A DNA stretch of 64,000 nucleotides from Choristoneura fumiferana (GCF_025370935.1 NC_133478.1:15419468-15483467), one strand, 5' to 3'. Numbered from the stretch's first letter, positions 21,510 to 32,730 are shown. Numbers and translations are program-made. Notes: generated by a model not told the origin, from the sequence alone.

Positions 21510-21628
21510 ACAACCTTTAGAGAGTCGCTGGCGGCGGATTGCCGCGTGGGGCTGAAGACAGTGTTGCGGCGCGCCATGGAAGAGGTCTATGTCCAGCAGT
21601 GGACTGCTGTAGGCTGATGATGATGATG
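21510..21628 (+). mobile_element. RTE-type tail insertion with 11-bp TSD (copy A)
   Basis: 119 bp ending GGACTGCTGTAGGCTGATGATGATGATG, preceded by a short C-terminal coding remnant of an RTE-like ORF2 (GAGAGTCGCTGGCGGCGGAT). Flanked by AGTAGAACAGT at 21499-21509 and 21629-21639. Severely 5'-truncated, as is usual for target-primed insertion. Present in copy B too (59524-59642), so it predates the duplication. Confidence 0.85.
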
Positions 21629-21832
21629 AGTAGAACAGTGTAAAAGGTTCTTATAAGAAGTTTTTTAAAGTCCATGATAGAAATGTGTTTTTAGTTCATA
21701 CATACATAGGTATCTAGCGAAATAAGGTTAAAGAAGTGAGCTTTTTGATGTCACTGTTTTATGTCATGTCAATATCACTCATATGTCTGTGAATCTTACA
21801 ATATTTGGCGTTTAACAACGACTGCTGTGCTA

Positions 21833-21859
21833 TGTGTGTGTGTGTGTGTGTGTGTGTGT
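21833..21859. repeat. (GT)n microsatellite (copy A)
   Basis: Uninterrupted GT run, also present in copy B at about 59849-59875 with a different 3' flank length. Confidence 0.9.
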
Positions 21860-21984
21860 TTTTTAATGCTTGAAAATAGATTAGGTACTCTTTCGATTTC
21901 GCAATAAAGTTAATTACAAGTAGTTTTTATCAAAAGCCTTCTGGCGTCTGTCGAAGTTGACATACCTAATCATAAGATCTTGTG

Positions 21985-22125
21985 CCCAAATGGTTGTCTG
22001 GAAGAGATCGCTTTTAAGCGATAAGACCGCCTATTGATTACCCTGAATTTACGTGTATTATATTATACATTTTATGTACCGATTTGTGGTGTGCAATAAA
22101 TAATATTTGTATTGTATTGTATAAT
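21985..22125 (+). mobile_element. Non-LTR 3' tail, second family (copy A)
   Basis: TGGTTGTCTGGAAGAGATCG, TTTTAAGCGATAAGACCGCC, then GGTGTGCAATAAATAATATT and TTGTATTGTATTGTA. This block order is a typical 3' end of a lepidopteran non-LTR family (from memory, not searched). Related copies: about 60018-60158 and 62938-63105. Confidence 0.6.
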
Positions 22126-22198
22126 GTTGACGGGGATCAAGAAAAACACTCATTCTCATGTCATTTTGTACCACGTAAAGTGTATAATTATTTGGTAC

Positions 22199-22390
22199 AC
22201 TAGCTTTTGCCCGCGTAGTATTCGGTTATCGCGCGCTGTTCCCTTGGGAACTGTGCATTTTTCCGGGATAAAAAGTAGCCTATGTCACTCTCGGGCCCAT
22301 AAACTATCTCTATGCCAAAAATCACGTCGATCCGTCGAAAAACACACAGACATACAAAAATACTTTCGCATTTATAATATTAGTATGGAT
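22199..22390 (+). mobile_element. Dispersed repeat C (copy A)
   Basis: Starts ACTAGCTTTTGCCCGCGTAG and ends ATTTATAATATTAGTATGGA. Lacks the usual second GGCTTCGCCCGCG block. Confidence 0.85.
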
Positions 22391-23313
22391 ATGGATGGAT
22401 TGCATACGTTATATATTATGTGAGTTATAATAATGCCTCATTTACTCGCAAGACGTAATTCTTATTCGTGCTAACACACTTATTAATATTAATGCTTGTA
22501 TTGATTCCTGTTGAGTGATTTATCATCATGATAGATGCTGGGAAAGCGTTACAAGAAAAGGAAATAGGTTTGGCCAAGTTATAGTATAATCAGGATGAAA
22601 ACAGAGATTTCATTAAAACATACAATACAATATTTATCTTTTATTACACACGACAAACCAGTAAGTACAATTATTTTACACGGAGACAAAATGCAGGGCG
22701 GAAAACGCATACAACAACACAACAAGAACAGCAACATACTCAGTAAATAATTAACAAAATGTAACGTTCATGATCGACATATTATTTTATACCTAATACG
22801 CGTAAAAATAAATTATTTTAAAATAGAAACATTTTTAAAATCGATAGTAAATTCTTATTCTTAAGAGATATTTTGCCAAGTAGTGGTTGACATTTGCCAT
22901 AGGTATATAAAGTCTCGTTATATCTAACGAGAGAATTAGTTATTGTCAATAATTTTTACGAAACTTTTTCTAAGGTAATTTCTGCAGTATTCGTAAGTTA
23001 AAGATTCAATTTGGCGAGTGAAGGTCTGAATGGAGCAATCGCGACTGTCACGGCCCAGATAAACGTTATTTAATGAAGATTTATACAGCAGACTGAATAG
23101 TTGAAAGTTTTAAGACTATTCTCATGCGAGATAGTTGGCGCGATGGCCAAGATTAGTTTTAAAGAGATCTTTGTTCGGAACTGTGCGGAGATATATGCAA
23201 CGCTCACTGTCTTATTGTACCGATAGATGTGGTAAACTCTGAACTTAACTGTGTCTGCCTTAGTTACAATAACTATGTGATTAATTGCATTGTGGCATAA
23301 TAAAAGATGGTGT

Positions 23314-23476
23314 TGTGACTCAAATAGAGAAACGGATGTTTGGACATGTGAAGAAGATGGATGAAGGCAGAATGACCAAAGATTTTAATTAGGTAATTGT
23401 GAATGGAAATGTCGAAAAGGGGAGACCAAAAAGGACATTCCATGATCAGATTGGGATTGGGATTGGGATTCTCAAA
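23314..23476 (+). pseudogene. Remnant of a non-LTR ORF2 C-terminus (copy A)
   Basis: A plus-strand frame starting at 23314 reads TQIEKRMFGHVKKMDEG, then after a disruption NVEKGRPKRTFHD. The pattern 'FGHV.RMDEGR ... GRPKR' is the well-known tail region downstream of the reverse transcriptase in RTE/CR1-like ORF2 proteins. It is short, broken by a stop, and shared with copy B at 61324-61487. Confidence 0.55.
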
Positions 23477-23589
23477 AGTATCCGAAACCGGCTAGCATTT
23501 AAAAAACGACTAGTGAGTGTTGAGTCTTGAGGAAGCAAAATATGTCTTCTGTCAAGTTTCATGATATTTTCTGAGCTGTAAGTTTAATG

Positions 23590-23765
23590 ATTTTACGCGT
23601 ACGTAGATCCCGTGTGAATATCAGGATGAAAATTAACCTATTTAAGTATTATTCCAGACCTCTAGTTGTCTACACAAATCAAACTTCATCCCAATCAGTT
23701 CAGTCGTTTTAGTGAGAATAGTAAAACCTCACACGCACGCCCACAGTCATAAAAAAAATATCATT
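23590..23765 (+). mobile_element. Old dispersed repeat related to C (copy A)
   Basis: GATCCCGTGTGAATATCAGG, AAACTTCATCCCAATCAGTT, CAGTCGTTTTAGTGAGAATA and CACACGCACGCCCACAGTC follow the same plan as repeat C but are strongly diverged. Confidence 0.45.
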
Positions 23766-25462
23766 AGTACAGTACGGGTACGAATACAACAAAAAATAAA
23801 TACTAGGATTTATTAAGTTGAAGATTAAATTTCCAATTTTAAAATGTCGGAAAATGATTATTCAACAATCCGTTCCTATTCAATAAAAAGTCTGTCCATT
23901 TAATACAGTCAAGTTTTGCGAAATTCATAACTAGTTTTAAAAGGCAAGTAATAAATTTAGAAACATCACAAAAACTTAATTATTGGATTCCGAATTTTCA
24001 CTAGTAGAAATTTCCGTCTCACTGAACCCTGTTTTTTGCTGGAACGGTTGTAATTCCTGGATTTTTTCAGTTGGATTACGTATGTTTAGTAATATTAATT
24101 TGCTACCTACGTATTAAATTTTCCGTTTCGTCAAAGCAATTGTAGCGAACAGATGAACTGCTACAACAAATAAATAACTAATATTAATAACCTGATTTTC
24201 GTAATCAACATTTTTACAACACTAAGTACATAGTTTCTGAAAAACTAACTACTTACAACTCTCTTTCTTCAGACTTCAGTCCAATGGCCTTTCTAGAAAA
24301 GTTTCGCGAAAAGGAAATTATTCTACAAAACTGAATATTTTATGTTTTTTTTTTTAATTATTATTTAACTTATTGTGTTCATTTTGAAAGCACTGAGGTA
24401 TATATTGTAGGCACATATTTTTAATTTTTATTTTAAGGACTATTAGCTCTACTACTTCTGTCAGGAGCTTAGTGCTTAATTTTACGATTATGTTCCACCT
24501 GGCTCTAGACAGGTCCTAACGTTATCTCATTTCAAAGCACGAAGCAATATTTAATGTACGTTACCTAGTATTAAAATAAATATACAAAAAAATTAATCAG
24601 TTCTTTAGAAATACCTTAGGGATCAGAACTTATTTTCAAGGTTTTTGTATTCGGTTAAGTTTTTTGTAAATTTTTTATTTTCATTGTTTTTAGTAAGTAA
24701 CTTGTAGCCAAATTGCATCTCAAGCCAAATTGTACTTTCTGAATGCGTAAATAGTTGATTTGGTGTTCAAAATGCCAAAAACGCTATAGGTAGGTTGTAA
24801 AATTTGAGGTTTGCCCTGGATTTCTCTAAGATCCCATCGTCAAATCCTGACTTGGTGACAATGGTACTACCTCGAAAGTACCTATGTCCTTTAGAACATA
24901 TAAAGAATTTTGAAATTCGGCCCACAATTGGCGGAGTTATCACGTAACAAATATACAAAAAAAAACTTACAGACGAATCGAGAACCTCCTTTTTTGAAAT
25001 CGGTTGAAAAGCTAAAGATCGCCAAACATTTTCATAGTACCGTGACAGTTTCACGTTGCAAAACCTAAAATGTAGTTCTGGATGCTTGCCCCGAGAACGT
25101 TTGTCTTGTTATAGTACGCTGAAAGTTTTGAAGTGGGAAGTTTTCGTAGAATAAAGGACTACTGGGAATAGTGCGGTTCCTTTCACGATTATGGGCGCTA
25201 TGTATATAGTGGATTGATAACCAAGGGTGGAAAGTGACCCATTTCACCCGAGATATTTCTCACTTCGTTCGAGCGCTAATTTTGAGGGCAAATGGATAAT
25301 TTCACCCGAGTTAGACACTCTACTTTTCATTTCGACTGCACGTAAGGAAAGTAAAATACTAAAAAAAATGAGAATAATAATAAATTAAATTTACTTATAT
25401 CCAACCTCTAACAGTTCTTCTTCGACGGGCCACTTGCCACGGCCGACTATATAAAAAAATCG

Positions 25463-25922
25463 AGGTAGTCACGACCAAGGAGCTTATAAAAAAAACTGGA
25501 GGTTTAACACCGAACGAAGAAGTTTGACCTTTATTACTTACTAGCATTTGCCCGCGGCTTCGCCCGCGTGAAATTCGGTTACTGTGGTCCCTCGGGAACT
25601 GTGCATTTTTCCGGGATAAAAAGTAGCCTATGTCACTCTCTTGCCCATAAACTATCTCTATGCCGAAAATCACGTCGATCCGTCGCGCCGTTTTGACGTG
25701 AGAGACGGACAAACACACAAACATACACACAATTAGTATGGATTTATATATTCCATCTCTTTCTTTCACATTTCACGAATGACTTCCATCTCTTTCTTAA
25801 CCTAACTAAAGAAAGATATGGAATATGTTCGTGACGTAATAAAGATCAAATTTCTTGTTTCAAACGGATGTTCGGCGTTCAACCGCCAGTGTTGTATATT
25901 TGCTCCTCGGTCACGACATACC
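25463..25922. mobile_element. Palindromic MITE-like element containing repeat C, copy A only
   Basis: Left arm 25463-25544 and right arm 25837-25922 pair over ~80 bp with mismatches (GTAGTCACGACC / GGTCACGACATAC; AAGTTTGACCTTTATTAC / GTAATAAAGATCAAATTT). Repeat C (25540-25743) sits at the inner edge of the left arm, i.e. inserted near the loop. The whole element lies in the segment missing from copy B. Confidence 0.65.
25540..25743 (+). mobile_element. Dispersed repeat C, best preserved copy
   Basis: ACTAGCATTTGCCCGCGGCT, TTCGCCCGCGTGAAATTCGG, GGATAAAAAGTAGCCTATGT, CGCCGTTTTGACGTGAGAGA and the terminal AATTAGTATGGAT. Confidence 0.85.
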
Positions 25923-26154
25923 CAAACGTGAAAAAAAGTGTTATTGACGTAACTCAATTATCTTCGACTCCGTGGCTAATCGAAAAATAAAAAATAAAAT
26001 ACTTTCCGCCCTAGAGATGAAAACGCAATTTTCCGCCCGGCTATCTACCCATGAAACTTAAACTTTCCGAACAGGAGAGGATGAAAAAGATATTATATTG
26101 CACATGAGCTTCCTAGTTTTAGTTCATTTCCTAGACTGCAAAGTAATGTAACAG

Positions 26155-26734
26155 AAGCAAAAAATTAAACGACAGCTTCCACTCTTCATCTTGAGCTAAT
26201 TTAGTTCTACAACTTTTGAAAATAACTTGTATTAAGATTTTTATTTTAGTTTATAATTTAATTAGACAAGTAATGTATTGCGAAATCCGTCATTTTTTAC
26301 CGTGCCATGCGATGTCATTTAGGCTATTGGATGCCGTACATTGAAAATACCATTTAATTTATTTGGAATAAACATAATTAATGATACTCGTAAATTAACT
26401 TCATTTTTGAATGTTCTGCAAACTAAAGTAGTTCCATTTGAGTAGCAATCTTGGGTTTTAATTTTTTGCTCCTGTTACAGGGCCCACCCGGTATACCTAA
26501 TTTCACATCTCACATCTCAAACTATCCTCCTGGGACCTGACTTTTTTAACAGACTTTTATACTTACGCCCTAGACATGGTTCACCAGCTTTGTTATTTTG
26601 GATATTTTTCAAAATTCTTAAATTTCTTTTTTCTGAGAACAATTTGTACTTTATGTAGTAAATTTGGCCGTTATTCTTAGTGTTAATTGATCCTTTATAA
26701 GTACGCGAGGGCCCACGAGGATATATTATACACG
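26155..26734. other. Unannotated stretch
   Basis: AT-rich with no recognised repeat or gene. Confidence 0.4.
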
Positions 26735-26957
26735 ATACACGTCCCAAAATGCAGGGCACAAGGCTTCTTTTAAGAGAGGGCTTGGTCCGTAGTTCCCTCG
26801 TGGGCCCAGTAGGGATTGTTTGTGCAAATTTCCTTGCGATGTTTTTGGCTTCACCATAAAGATTATGGAAATTTTCGAATGTGATTTCGCACATGTATAA
26901 AATTTCAAAAACTCAAAGGTGCGAGTACGTATTTGAATAAGCGATCTTCCACGGCTT
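26735..26957 (-). mobile_element. SINE family A, degenerate
   Basis: Minus-strand SINE A text (GTCGTGGG lost; GCGAGGAAATTTG, GGTGAAGCCAAAAACATCG, AGAGGGCTTGG on the plus strand, CCACGGCTTAT at the head end). The long minus frame across it is an accident of the SINE. Confidence 0.6.
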
Positions 26958-26959
26958 AT

Positions 26960-27211
26960 ATCATCATCATAATCCCAGCCTGGGCACAGGCCTTATCGCA
27001 GAACGAGAGAGCTTGGGCCATAGTTTCCACTTAGGCCCAGTGCGGATTGGGAACTTCACACACCAGGTTTGTGTAGGTTTCCTCACGATGTTTCCTTTAC
27101 CGTTAAGCTCATGGTAAATTCCAAATGTAAAACTCAGAGGTCCAGAGGAAGTTTGAACCCACGATCCTCTGCTTGAGAGGCCATATAGGTCAAACCACTA
27201 GACCACCACGG
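26960..27211 (-). mobile_element. SINE family A, internally shortened
   Basis: Head (CCACCACGGC at 27202-27211 on the plus strand), B-box region and the (ATC)n tail at 26960 are present. The GTATATAGG block and ~40 internal bases are missing. Confidence 0.75.
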
Positions 27212-27274
27212 CTTTTTTCTTCACGGCTTATATGTATCTATGACTATATCTTAAATACAAATATAACGTGACTA

Positions 27275-27560
27275 AACTTTACCCGCAGATTCGTACCTGT
27301 ACCATTAGATTTAGCCGTGGAATTGAAATTTTAGGATTCCGGAAAAAATCCCTTGGAATACCCAAAATTGGCATCAAGGATTTCGTTAACGTTGCATTAA
27401 TACAAATATTTTATCTGGATTCCGTAGAGATATCGGGGTAAAAAGTAGCCTATGTGTTATTTCAGACGTCCAACCATCTACGTACCGAATTTCATCCAAA
27501 TACATTTTGGTGTGAAAGTAATAACAAACAAACACACGCACGCACATGCTTTGAAATAAA
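27275..27560 (+). mobile_element. Old dispersed repeat related to C
   Basis: TTTACCCGCAGATTCGTACC, GGGTAAAAAGTAGCCTATGT, CGAATTTCATCCAAATACAT and AACAAACAAACACACGCACG follow the layout of repeat C. Confidence 0.5.
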
Positions 27561-28598
27561 TACATAGTTTATAAACTCGATTGGCCAATACGTGACATTA
27601 TAATGTTATAAAGGTAAGTTCAAACCAAGAGGCGAAACGACGCGTGCGACTCTGCACATCTCGTAATTACGTTGTTATGTCAGTGAAACATGGAGCGTCG
27701 CGTTCGCATCGCATCTGAGTGTGACAAAAAAAATGCATCATATTATTACTTATAAAATAAATTGTGAAATTAAGTATCGTGTCACCTAACCACACATAAT
27801 ATATACATTTGAGCTTAAATCGGTACGATTTTTAGTTGCCACTATATATTCAAAGCGTCAAAAGCCATGAACTCATTTGGGTTGACCTTCTACGCACGTA
27901 AATACTTTCAATTTTTCTTTCTACCCGAAACAAATGTGGCCACTATCGTGCATACATGCCTATACTGCCACTCATATCACAGCACAAACATAGTTGAATC
28001 GTGAATAGTGGCGCTACTGTCTAAGAACAATGGTAAAAATGTACGCGGAATTTATAGTTTAACTTTTTCACCACCAGATCAGGTAACTTTGCAGTGCTGT
28101 AGCAACTGACAAATGCGTCGAATAAATCAAAATGGCCGCTACCCCCGAAACCATTTCACGGAACATAAAATTGCTTTTTTCATATTGTTATCTCGTATTT
28201 TGTTAATAGCGTGAAGCCTTAATAAGACGCTATTATCTTTTATAGACGTAGAATATTATCTGGAAAGGTGTTAAGGAATAATGGGGAAGTTTATTTTTAA
28301 CGCTTTTACCTGTAGATACCTACTGAGGGAGGTGAATATTTGAGTGCAACGATTAGTAGTCCATGATACAAACATTGAAAATAATGTAAAGTCTTTGTTA
28401 CGTCAAGCGAAATCAACGAATAACAGACGTTAATCGAGTTTAGCTTGACATGTTTCGGACTAATTCGTAGCCCTTACTCTCGGCTACAGCGGCTACAGCG
28501 GTGTAACACACACTGCGATTATCTCACTACGAGTGACAGTTTTCAACAGATGAGGTATCATTCGATTCGTCATACTTCATACTTATCGGAGTGACTAA
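27561..28598. other. Unannotated stretch
   Basis: No repeat, tRNA or coding motif recognised. Confidence 0.4.
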
Positions 28599-29274
28599 CA
28601 GCTTTATTCATAAAAAATCCTTAATTGAGGTTTGATCGGTCTGTTACTTAGCAGACTGATTAAGCTTGTTAGACGGTTGTCAAGAAGTATGATTCATAAA
28701 CGCTTGCTAGCAGTCTGCTAGTTGTTGAGCTGCTGATAGACGGATTAGACGCGTTATGTTGGCCACCTTGACAAATCAAAGACAAAAAATGGCCTAATCG
28801 ATAATTTAAAAAAAAAATTGACAGCAGTGACAGCAAATTACCAGGAAAAAATATAAAAAGCGAGATGTTTGTTTTCCCGCCATTTCCGATCCGCATGTTT
28901 ATGTTGTGCAAAAAGCCATAATTGTGTTAATCATCCTTATTTTTTTTTATATTTATTGTTGCTAATTTAGAGGATTTTTAAATACAAATTCCTGAAAATA
29001 AATTTTCCTGTTTTTTTTTATCTGCGTAGCCCTGCCTTCACTATAAATATCTTCGGTACCTTATGGTTTTTTGCTCTAGTCAAAGTCAGCTGTTCAAACT
29101 TGTGGCGGCCATTTTGTGACTTAGCAGAGAGATAAAGGAAGGTCTACGGTCCTCTAACTTTAGCAGAGCCTTGATCGACTGATTAGCGCTAACAGACGTT
29201 TATGAATCATGTTTTTTAGCATCGGGCCTTCAAGGAGCCTTCAAGGACGCTCTAACTTTTTATGAATAAGGCTG
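28599..29274. mobile_element. PIF/Harbinger-like non-autonomous element, 676 bp, TAA TSD
   Basis: Ends CAGCTTTATTCATAAAAAAT and the complement of AACTTTTTATGAATAAGGCTG, with TAA on both sides (28596-28598 and 29275-29277). A second inner inverted pair (ATTCATAAACG / CGTTTATGAAT) lies subterminally. No transposase motif; AT-rich interior with short overlapping frames only. Confidence 0.7.
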
Positions 29275-29395
29275 TAAGTGTATTACAATATTTCAAAATG
29301 GCGTCTGCGAAAAAAAATACCGAGGTGATAATTATTTTTAATAGTACTCGTAACAATATGGGTAGTAAATAAAACCCAGTAATTTTCTTTTACCA

Positions 29396-29657
29396 TAAAT
29401 AAATAAATATCTCGGGACAATTCACACCAATTGACCTAGTCCCAAAGTAAGCTTAGCAAAGCTTGTGTTATGGGTACTAAGCAACGGATAAATATGATTA
29501 TATAGATATAGATACATAATTAAATACATATTAAACACCCAAGACCCGAGAACAAACATTCGTATTTTTCATACAAATATCTGCCCTGACGCGGGAATCG
29601 AACCCGGGACCTCAAGCTTCGTAGTCAGGTTCTCTAACCACTAGGCCATCTGGTCGT
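29396..29657 (-). mobile_element. SINE family B, full length
   Basis: Minus strand: GACCAGATGGCCTAGTGG (A box), GGTCCCGGGTTCGATTCCCG (B box), body to GACTAGGTCAATTGGTGTG and an ATTTATTTAT tail. Confidence 0.85.
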
Positions 29658-30556
29658 CTAAAAACGTTATAACACATTAAAGTACCTACCATTTTCACAG
29701 TAATAACAAAAACAAAACCTATGAAATAAAAAAAAATTAAAAAAAACGAGTTGTAGTCTAGACTACACTAGACCCTGTTGTTTCCTTTACTTTTTTTATA
29801 TTTATTGGCGCAATCGGGTTTTTTTTACTATAGCTGTTTATTAAAATTATTGGTTAATTATTGGTATTAAGTCAATTGATACATTCCAATTTCCAATCAT
29901 GTAAGTGACTAAGTGAAGAGCAAAAGTAGCTCGGTATTGATATGGCTATCATTTTCAGTGTAGGGAGACAATATTTCTATGTGAAATTGGATAGAAAACA
30001 AATTACTTTCCTTGAAAGATTGACTGAAGTGATCTTAGGGTGAACGTGTACGTATCTGAAGAGGAATACATGAGATGTACTTATTTGGAGTGGCGGAGTG
30101 AGGACTGACTTCGAACACGATATGCCATTTTTTGTTTGGATGGCCCTGATAAGTGTCGTGTGAGAGAGACGCACAATTACAAATAGACATTTGTTTTTGG
30201 TACTAGTTTCTATCAACTACTAGTAGGGTACTTAACCAAAATTACACAAAAAAGAGGTTGGTCGCGCAACGGGTTAGTTTCTAAAATACCGCTATTTATT
30301 TATAAAAGACGCAAAATGTTGAACACGGGATAGTGGCTGGCCACTGGTGCTCTTAGCCTATAATAATTACGGAACGGTTTTATATTTTTAAGCTTTAACC
30401 TAAAATTATCTTTACAATTAGAATACTTCGTCTTTTAATAAATAATTTATTGAATCAGGCGTTACTTCGCGGAGGTCCATATCAATGAACTGTAACAATT
30501 ACTTTGCTCACCCGTGACCTTATGATAGCTACGTTTATGCAACACACATTTTTTGC

Positions 30557-30560
<4 letters not shown>
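29658..30560. other. Unannotated stretch
   Basis: AT-rich. Short frames (for example minus 29977-30216) show no domain. Confidence 0.4.

Positions 30561-30590
<30 letters not shown>
30561..30590. repeat. (GA)n microsatellite
   Basis: Fifteen GA units. Viewed from the minus strand it follows, after a short 3' region, the stop of the non-LTR reading frame at 30625, so it may be that element's simple-repeat tail. Confidence 0.85.
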
Positions 30591-30592
<2 letters not shown>

Positions 30593-30624
30593 TCCTCCAT
30601 GTCGTGTCCGACAAAGGCGAACCT

Positions 30625-31033
30625 TTAGGCTTGTTTTTTATGTGCCCGAATATGGCTGGCAAAGCCAAACTTAGTCTTAAAGGTACTATTACAAGGCGCG
30701 CAATGAAATTGACCACTATCATTATACGTGTAAGTGTAGGAAGGTCTCGGGCGCGTTTTTATAATAAGACGTTTGGCATCCAGGTGTTCCAAGCGATGCG
30801 TCTCAAAATTTGCGAGAGCCTTATTTACAGAGCTGCGCCATTCCATTCTCTGCTTTGCGAGATCCTCCCAACTCTCGCATGGGATGTTGCAAGCGGTAAG
30901 GTGGCGCTTTAGGATAAACCAAATTAATTGTTTAAGTTCATTTACTTCGTCCTTACTTAACTTGTTATAAAGAAGGCCACTACTAGATACAGGATCTCTC
31001 TCTCAAAGAATCTCTTAACTTCAAGTACCACAT
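30625..31033 (-). pseudogene. C-terminus of a non-LTR retrotransposon ORF2 with zinc finger
   Basis: An open minus-strand frame of ~136 codons, longer than the part starting at the ATG at 30846, because the frame continues upstream without stops to about 31033. It contains SGLLYNKLSKDEVNELKQ, then CESWEDLAKQRMEWRSSV, and ends with a C2H2-type finger: C-A-P-C, 12 residues, H-I-R-A-H. A 'W..LA..R..WR' segment followed by a terminal C2H2 finger is the usual end of RTE/CR1-type ORF2 polyproteins (family knowledge). The reverse transcriptase and endonuclease are absent, so it is a 5'-truncated insertion. A host zinc-finger exon is the alternative; the W..LA..R..WR context argues against it. Confidence 0.6.
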
Positions 31034-32085
31034 TGTAGGCGGAGAATATAAACGTGTAAACCTGGACCTTTTCAAGAGATCTTCTACACTCACTTACATT
31101 TTCAATATCCTTGAAGCACAATTTGGACTCATTTCGCCAAACATAGCTCGAGCATTACACTAAAAATGTACAAGTCCGGGTCCAAAGTAACCCCCGATTG
31201 TACGCGATTCTCTATACAGCACCGCATCCATCAAGTACGACTATGTTTTTGCAAAGATATTGTGTTTTGCCTCAGGGCTGTTATAAGATGTTCTGCGAAG
31301 TATGGAAGCAACACCGAGCTACGAAATGTTTGCTGTTCTTAGTAAGAATACAAGTTAAATTGTGCATGGCGTTCTTAGTCACTTAAGCTGCTCAAAGCTG
31401 TTTTAATTAAGTATTATAAATGTGCTTTTAAGTATTGCACTAAGAGGAAGCGCAACAATATTTATTTCTTAATGTATTTTTGAGTGAATTTCTGCATCTG
31501 CAACCAAAAATTTATTTAACCGAAGATTTGACACTTAATTTGATATTGACTTCGTTGTAGCAACTTGGTGTAAATAGCGTGGTAATAAGGTAGACGTCCG
31601 AGTGCTCGACGTTCTAAGGCCCAATAGACGACACACTGCTGTCATCTCTATTTTTGGTGAAGTAATGACTATAAGATTGAAGATGCCAACTATTGTAATA
31701 ATGACGAGCATTCGTACGTTTACCTTACTTAAATATACACATTTGATACGTTTGGTATTTAAGTTGAATAATAGTTAATTTATTAATGGCTTTTACAATG
31801 GTATATACCGGGTATGGCCTGTAATACGAGCAAATAATTAAAACAGATCATACTCGTAAAAATGAACAGAATTAGTTCAGCGACTTTTAAAAATAATTAG
31901 TTTTTAAATTTTTTATTACACTAAAGTTTATTCGAAGAAGCAATGTAAAGCAAAATGCTTGATGTTTGTAGCGTGACAGGCGACGTCAGTTGTGTTCAGG
32001 ATGGCGTGCATTGATAGCTCATTTATTTTTTATAATAAAGCTTGTCTTTAAAGAGGTTTTGTTTCTTTTTTTTTACTTGTAGTGT
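31034..32085. other. Unannotated stretch
   Basis: No repeat or gene recognised; AT-rich in the second half. Confidence 0.4.
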
Positions 32086-32710
32086 GTCCCACCTCCCACT
32101 GCTGGGCAAAAGCCTCCCCTTTTAGCTTCCACTCGTCCCTACTTCTGACCGAATCTGCCAGTGTGGCTGGAAACGGTCCAAAGCGTCCCGCCATCACCTC
32201 CTAGGTCTACCTCTGCTCCGGTGCCCGTCACAGGGAACCCAATCGGTGATAACGAGTGACACTATTTACCGGCACGGATAATATGGACATGAAAATAACG
32301 ACCCGATATTTCGTGTACACGCCCATACAAACTGGTGTCAAACTGACAAGAGTTTCTCTGGGCGTGTTACAAAATATCATGTCGTTATTTCCATGTCGGT
32401 ATTGTACGTCCGGTAAATAGTGTCACCCGTGATAATTTTGGCCCAGCGATCCGGATGCATACGGCAGACGTATCCCACCTAGTCCTATTTTAATTTGGGG
32501 ATCTTCGTCAACAACTTCATCGACAATTTGAGTTCTGGAGCGCAGGTCAGTGTTTCTGATTCTATCAGATCTAAGAACACCTAGTATACTGCGCTCCATA
32601 TCTCGCTGGCAAACCTTGAGTCTGAGCCTCAGTCAACGACCAGGTCGGAGCGTCGTAGGTTAGGATGGGCAGGATATGCATATTGTCGAGCTTGCGTTTC
32701 AGAGTTAAGT
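32086..32710 (-). pseudogene. RTE-type ORF2 C-terminal remnant, MITE-interrupted
   Basis: Minus strand. The frame near 32700-32590 reads LTLKRKLDNMHILPILTY then PTWSLTEAQTQ, matching the plan of the intact tail at 35309-35830 (SLKRKL...LPTLTYG.QTWSLTEA). Later pieces include TGCTGGGCAAAAGCC and the CCACTGCTGGG end block on the plus strand. Frameshifts, stops and an inserted MITE at 32253-32427 make it non-functional. The reverse transcriptase core is missing. Confidence 0.7.
32253..32427. mobile_element. hAT-like MITE, 175 bp, 8-bp TSD
   Basis: Diverged relative of 6240-6407: AGTGACACTATTTACCGG at one end with complement at the other, and GATAATATGGACATG / CATGTCGGTATTGTAC inside. Flanking GGTGATAA (32245-32252) and CGTGATAA (32428-32435) are an 8-bp duplication with one difference. 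Confidence 0.7.
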
Positions 32711-32730
32711 AAAGTTCAGTGTAAAAAAAC

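Larger units (their letters stand above)
20638..26154 (+). repeat. Direct duplication, copy A (~5.5 kb)
   Basis: Colinear with 58658-63979 in the same orientation with only scattered substitutions and indels. Shared start: ATCCTTGGAAATGTTTTGCA. Last shared text: TTTCCTAGACTGCA. Copy A lacks 62183-62393 plus one TSD (SINE-like insertion in B) and 62880-63290. It has about 25210-26088, which B lacks. Most of it is AT-rich unrecognised DNA with the retroposon scraps listed separately. Confidence 0.9.

Noticed and set aside
23446..23464. GGGATT short tandem units as a telomere-like or CRISPR-like array
   Set aside because: Only three units; a chance microsatellite. No repeat-spacer structure exists anywhere in the window.
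20638..26154. Duplication as a Helitron or other single giant transposon
   Set aside because: Starts at A|TC, but the far end shows no hairpin plus CTRR and no terminal repeats or TSDs are visible; the interior is a patchwork of older retroposons.
26517..26894. 125-residue minus-strand frame
   Set aside because: Mostly SINE A sequence; the MCGITFE/FH-like start recurs at every SINE A copy.
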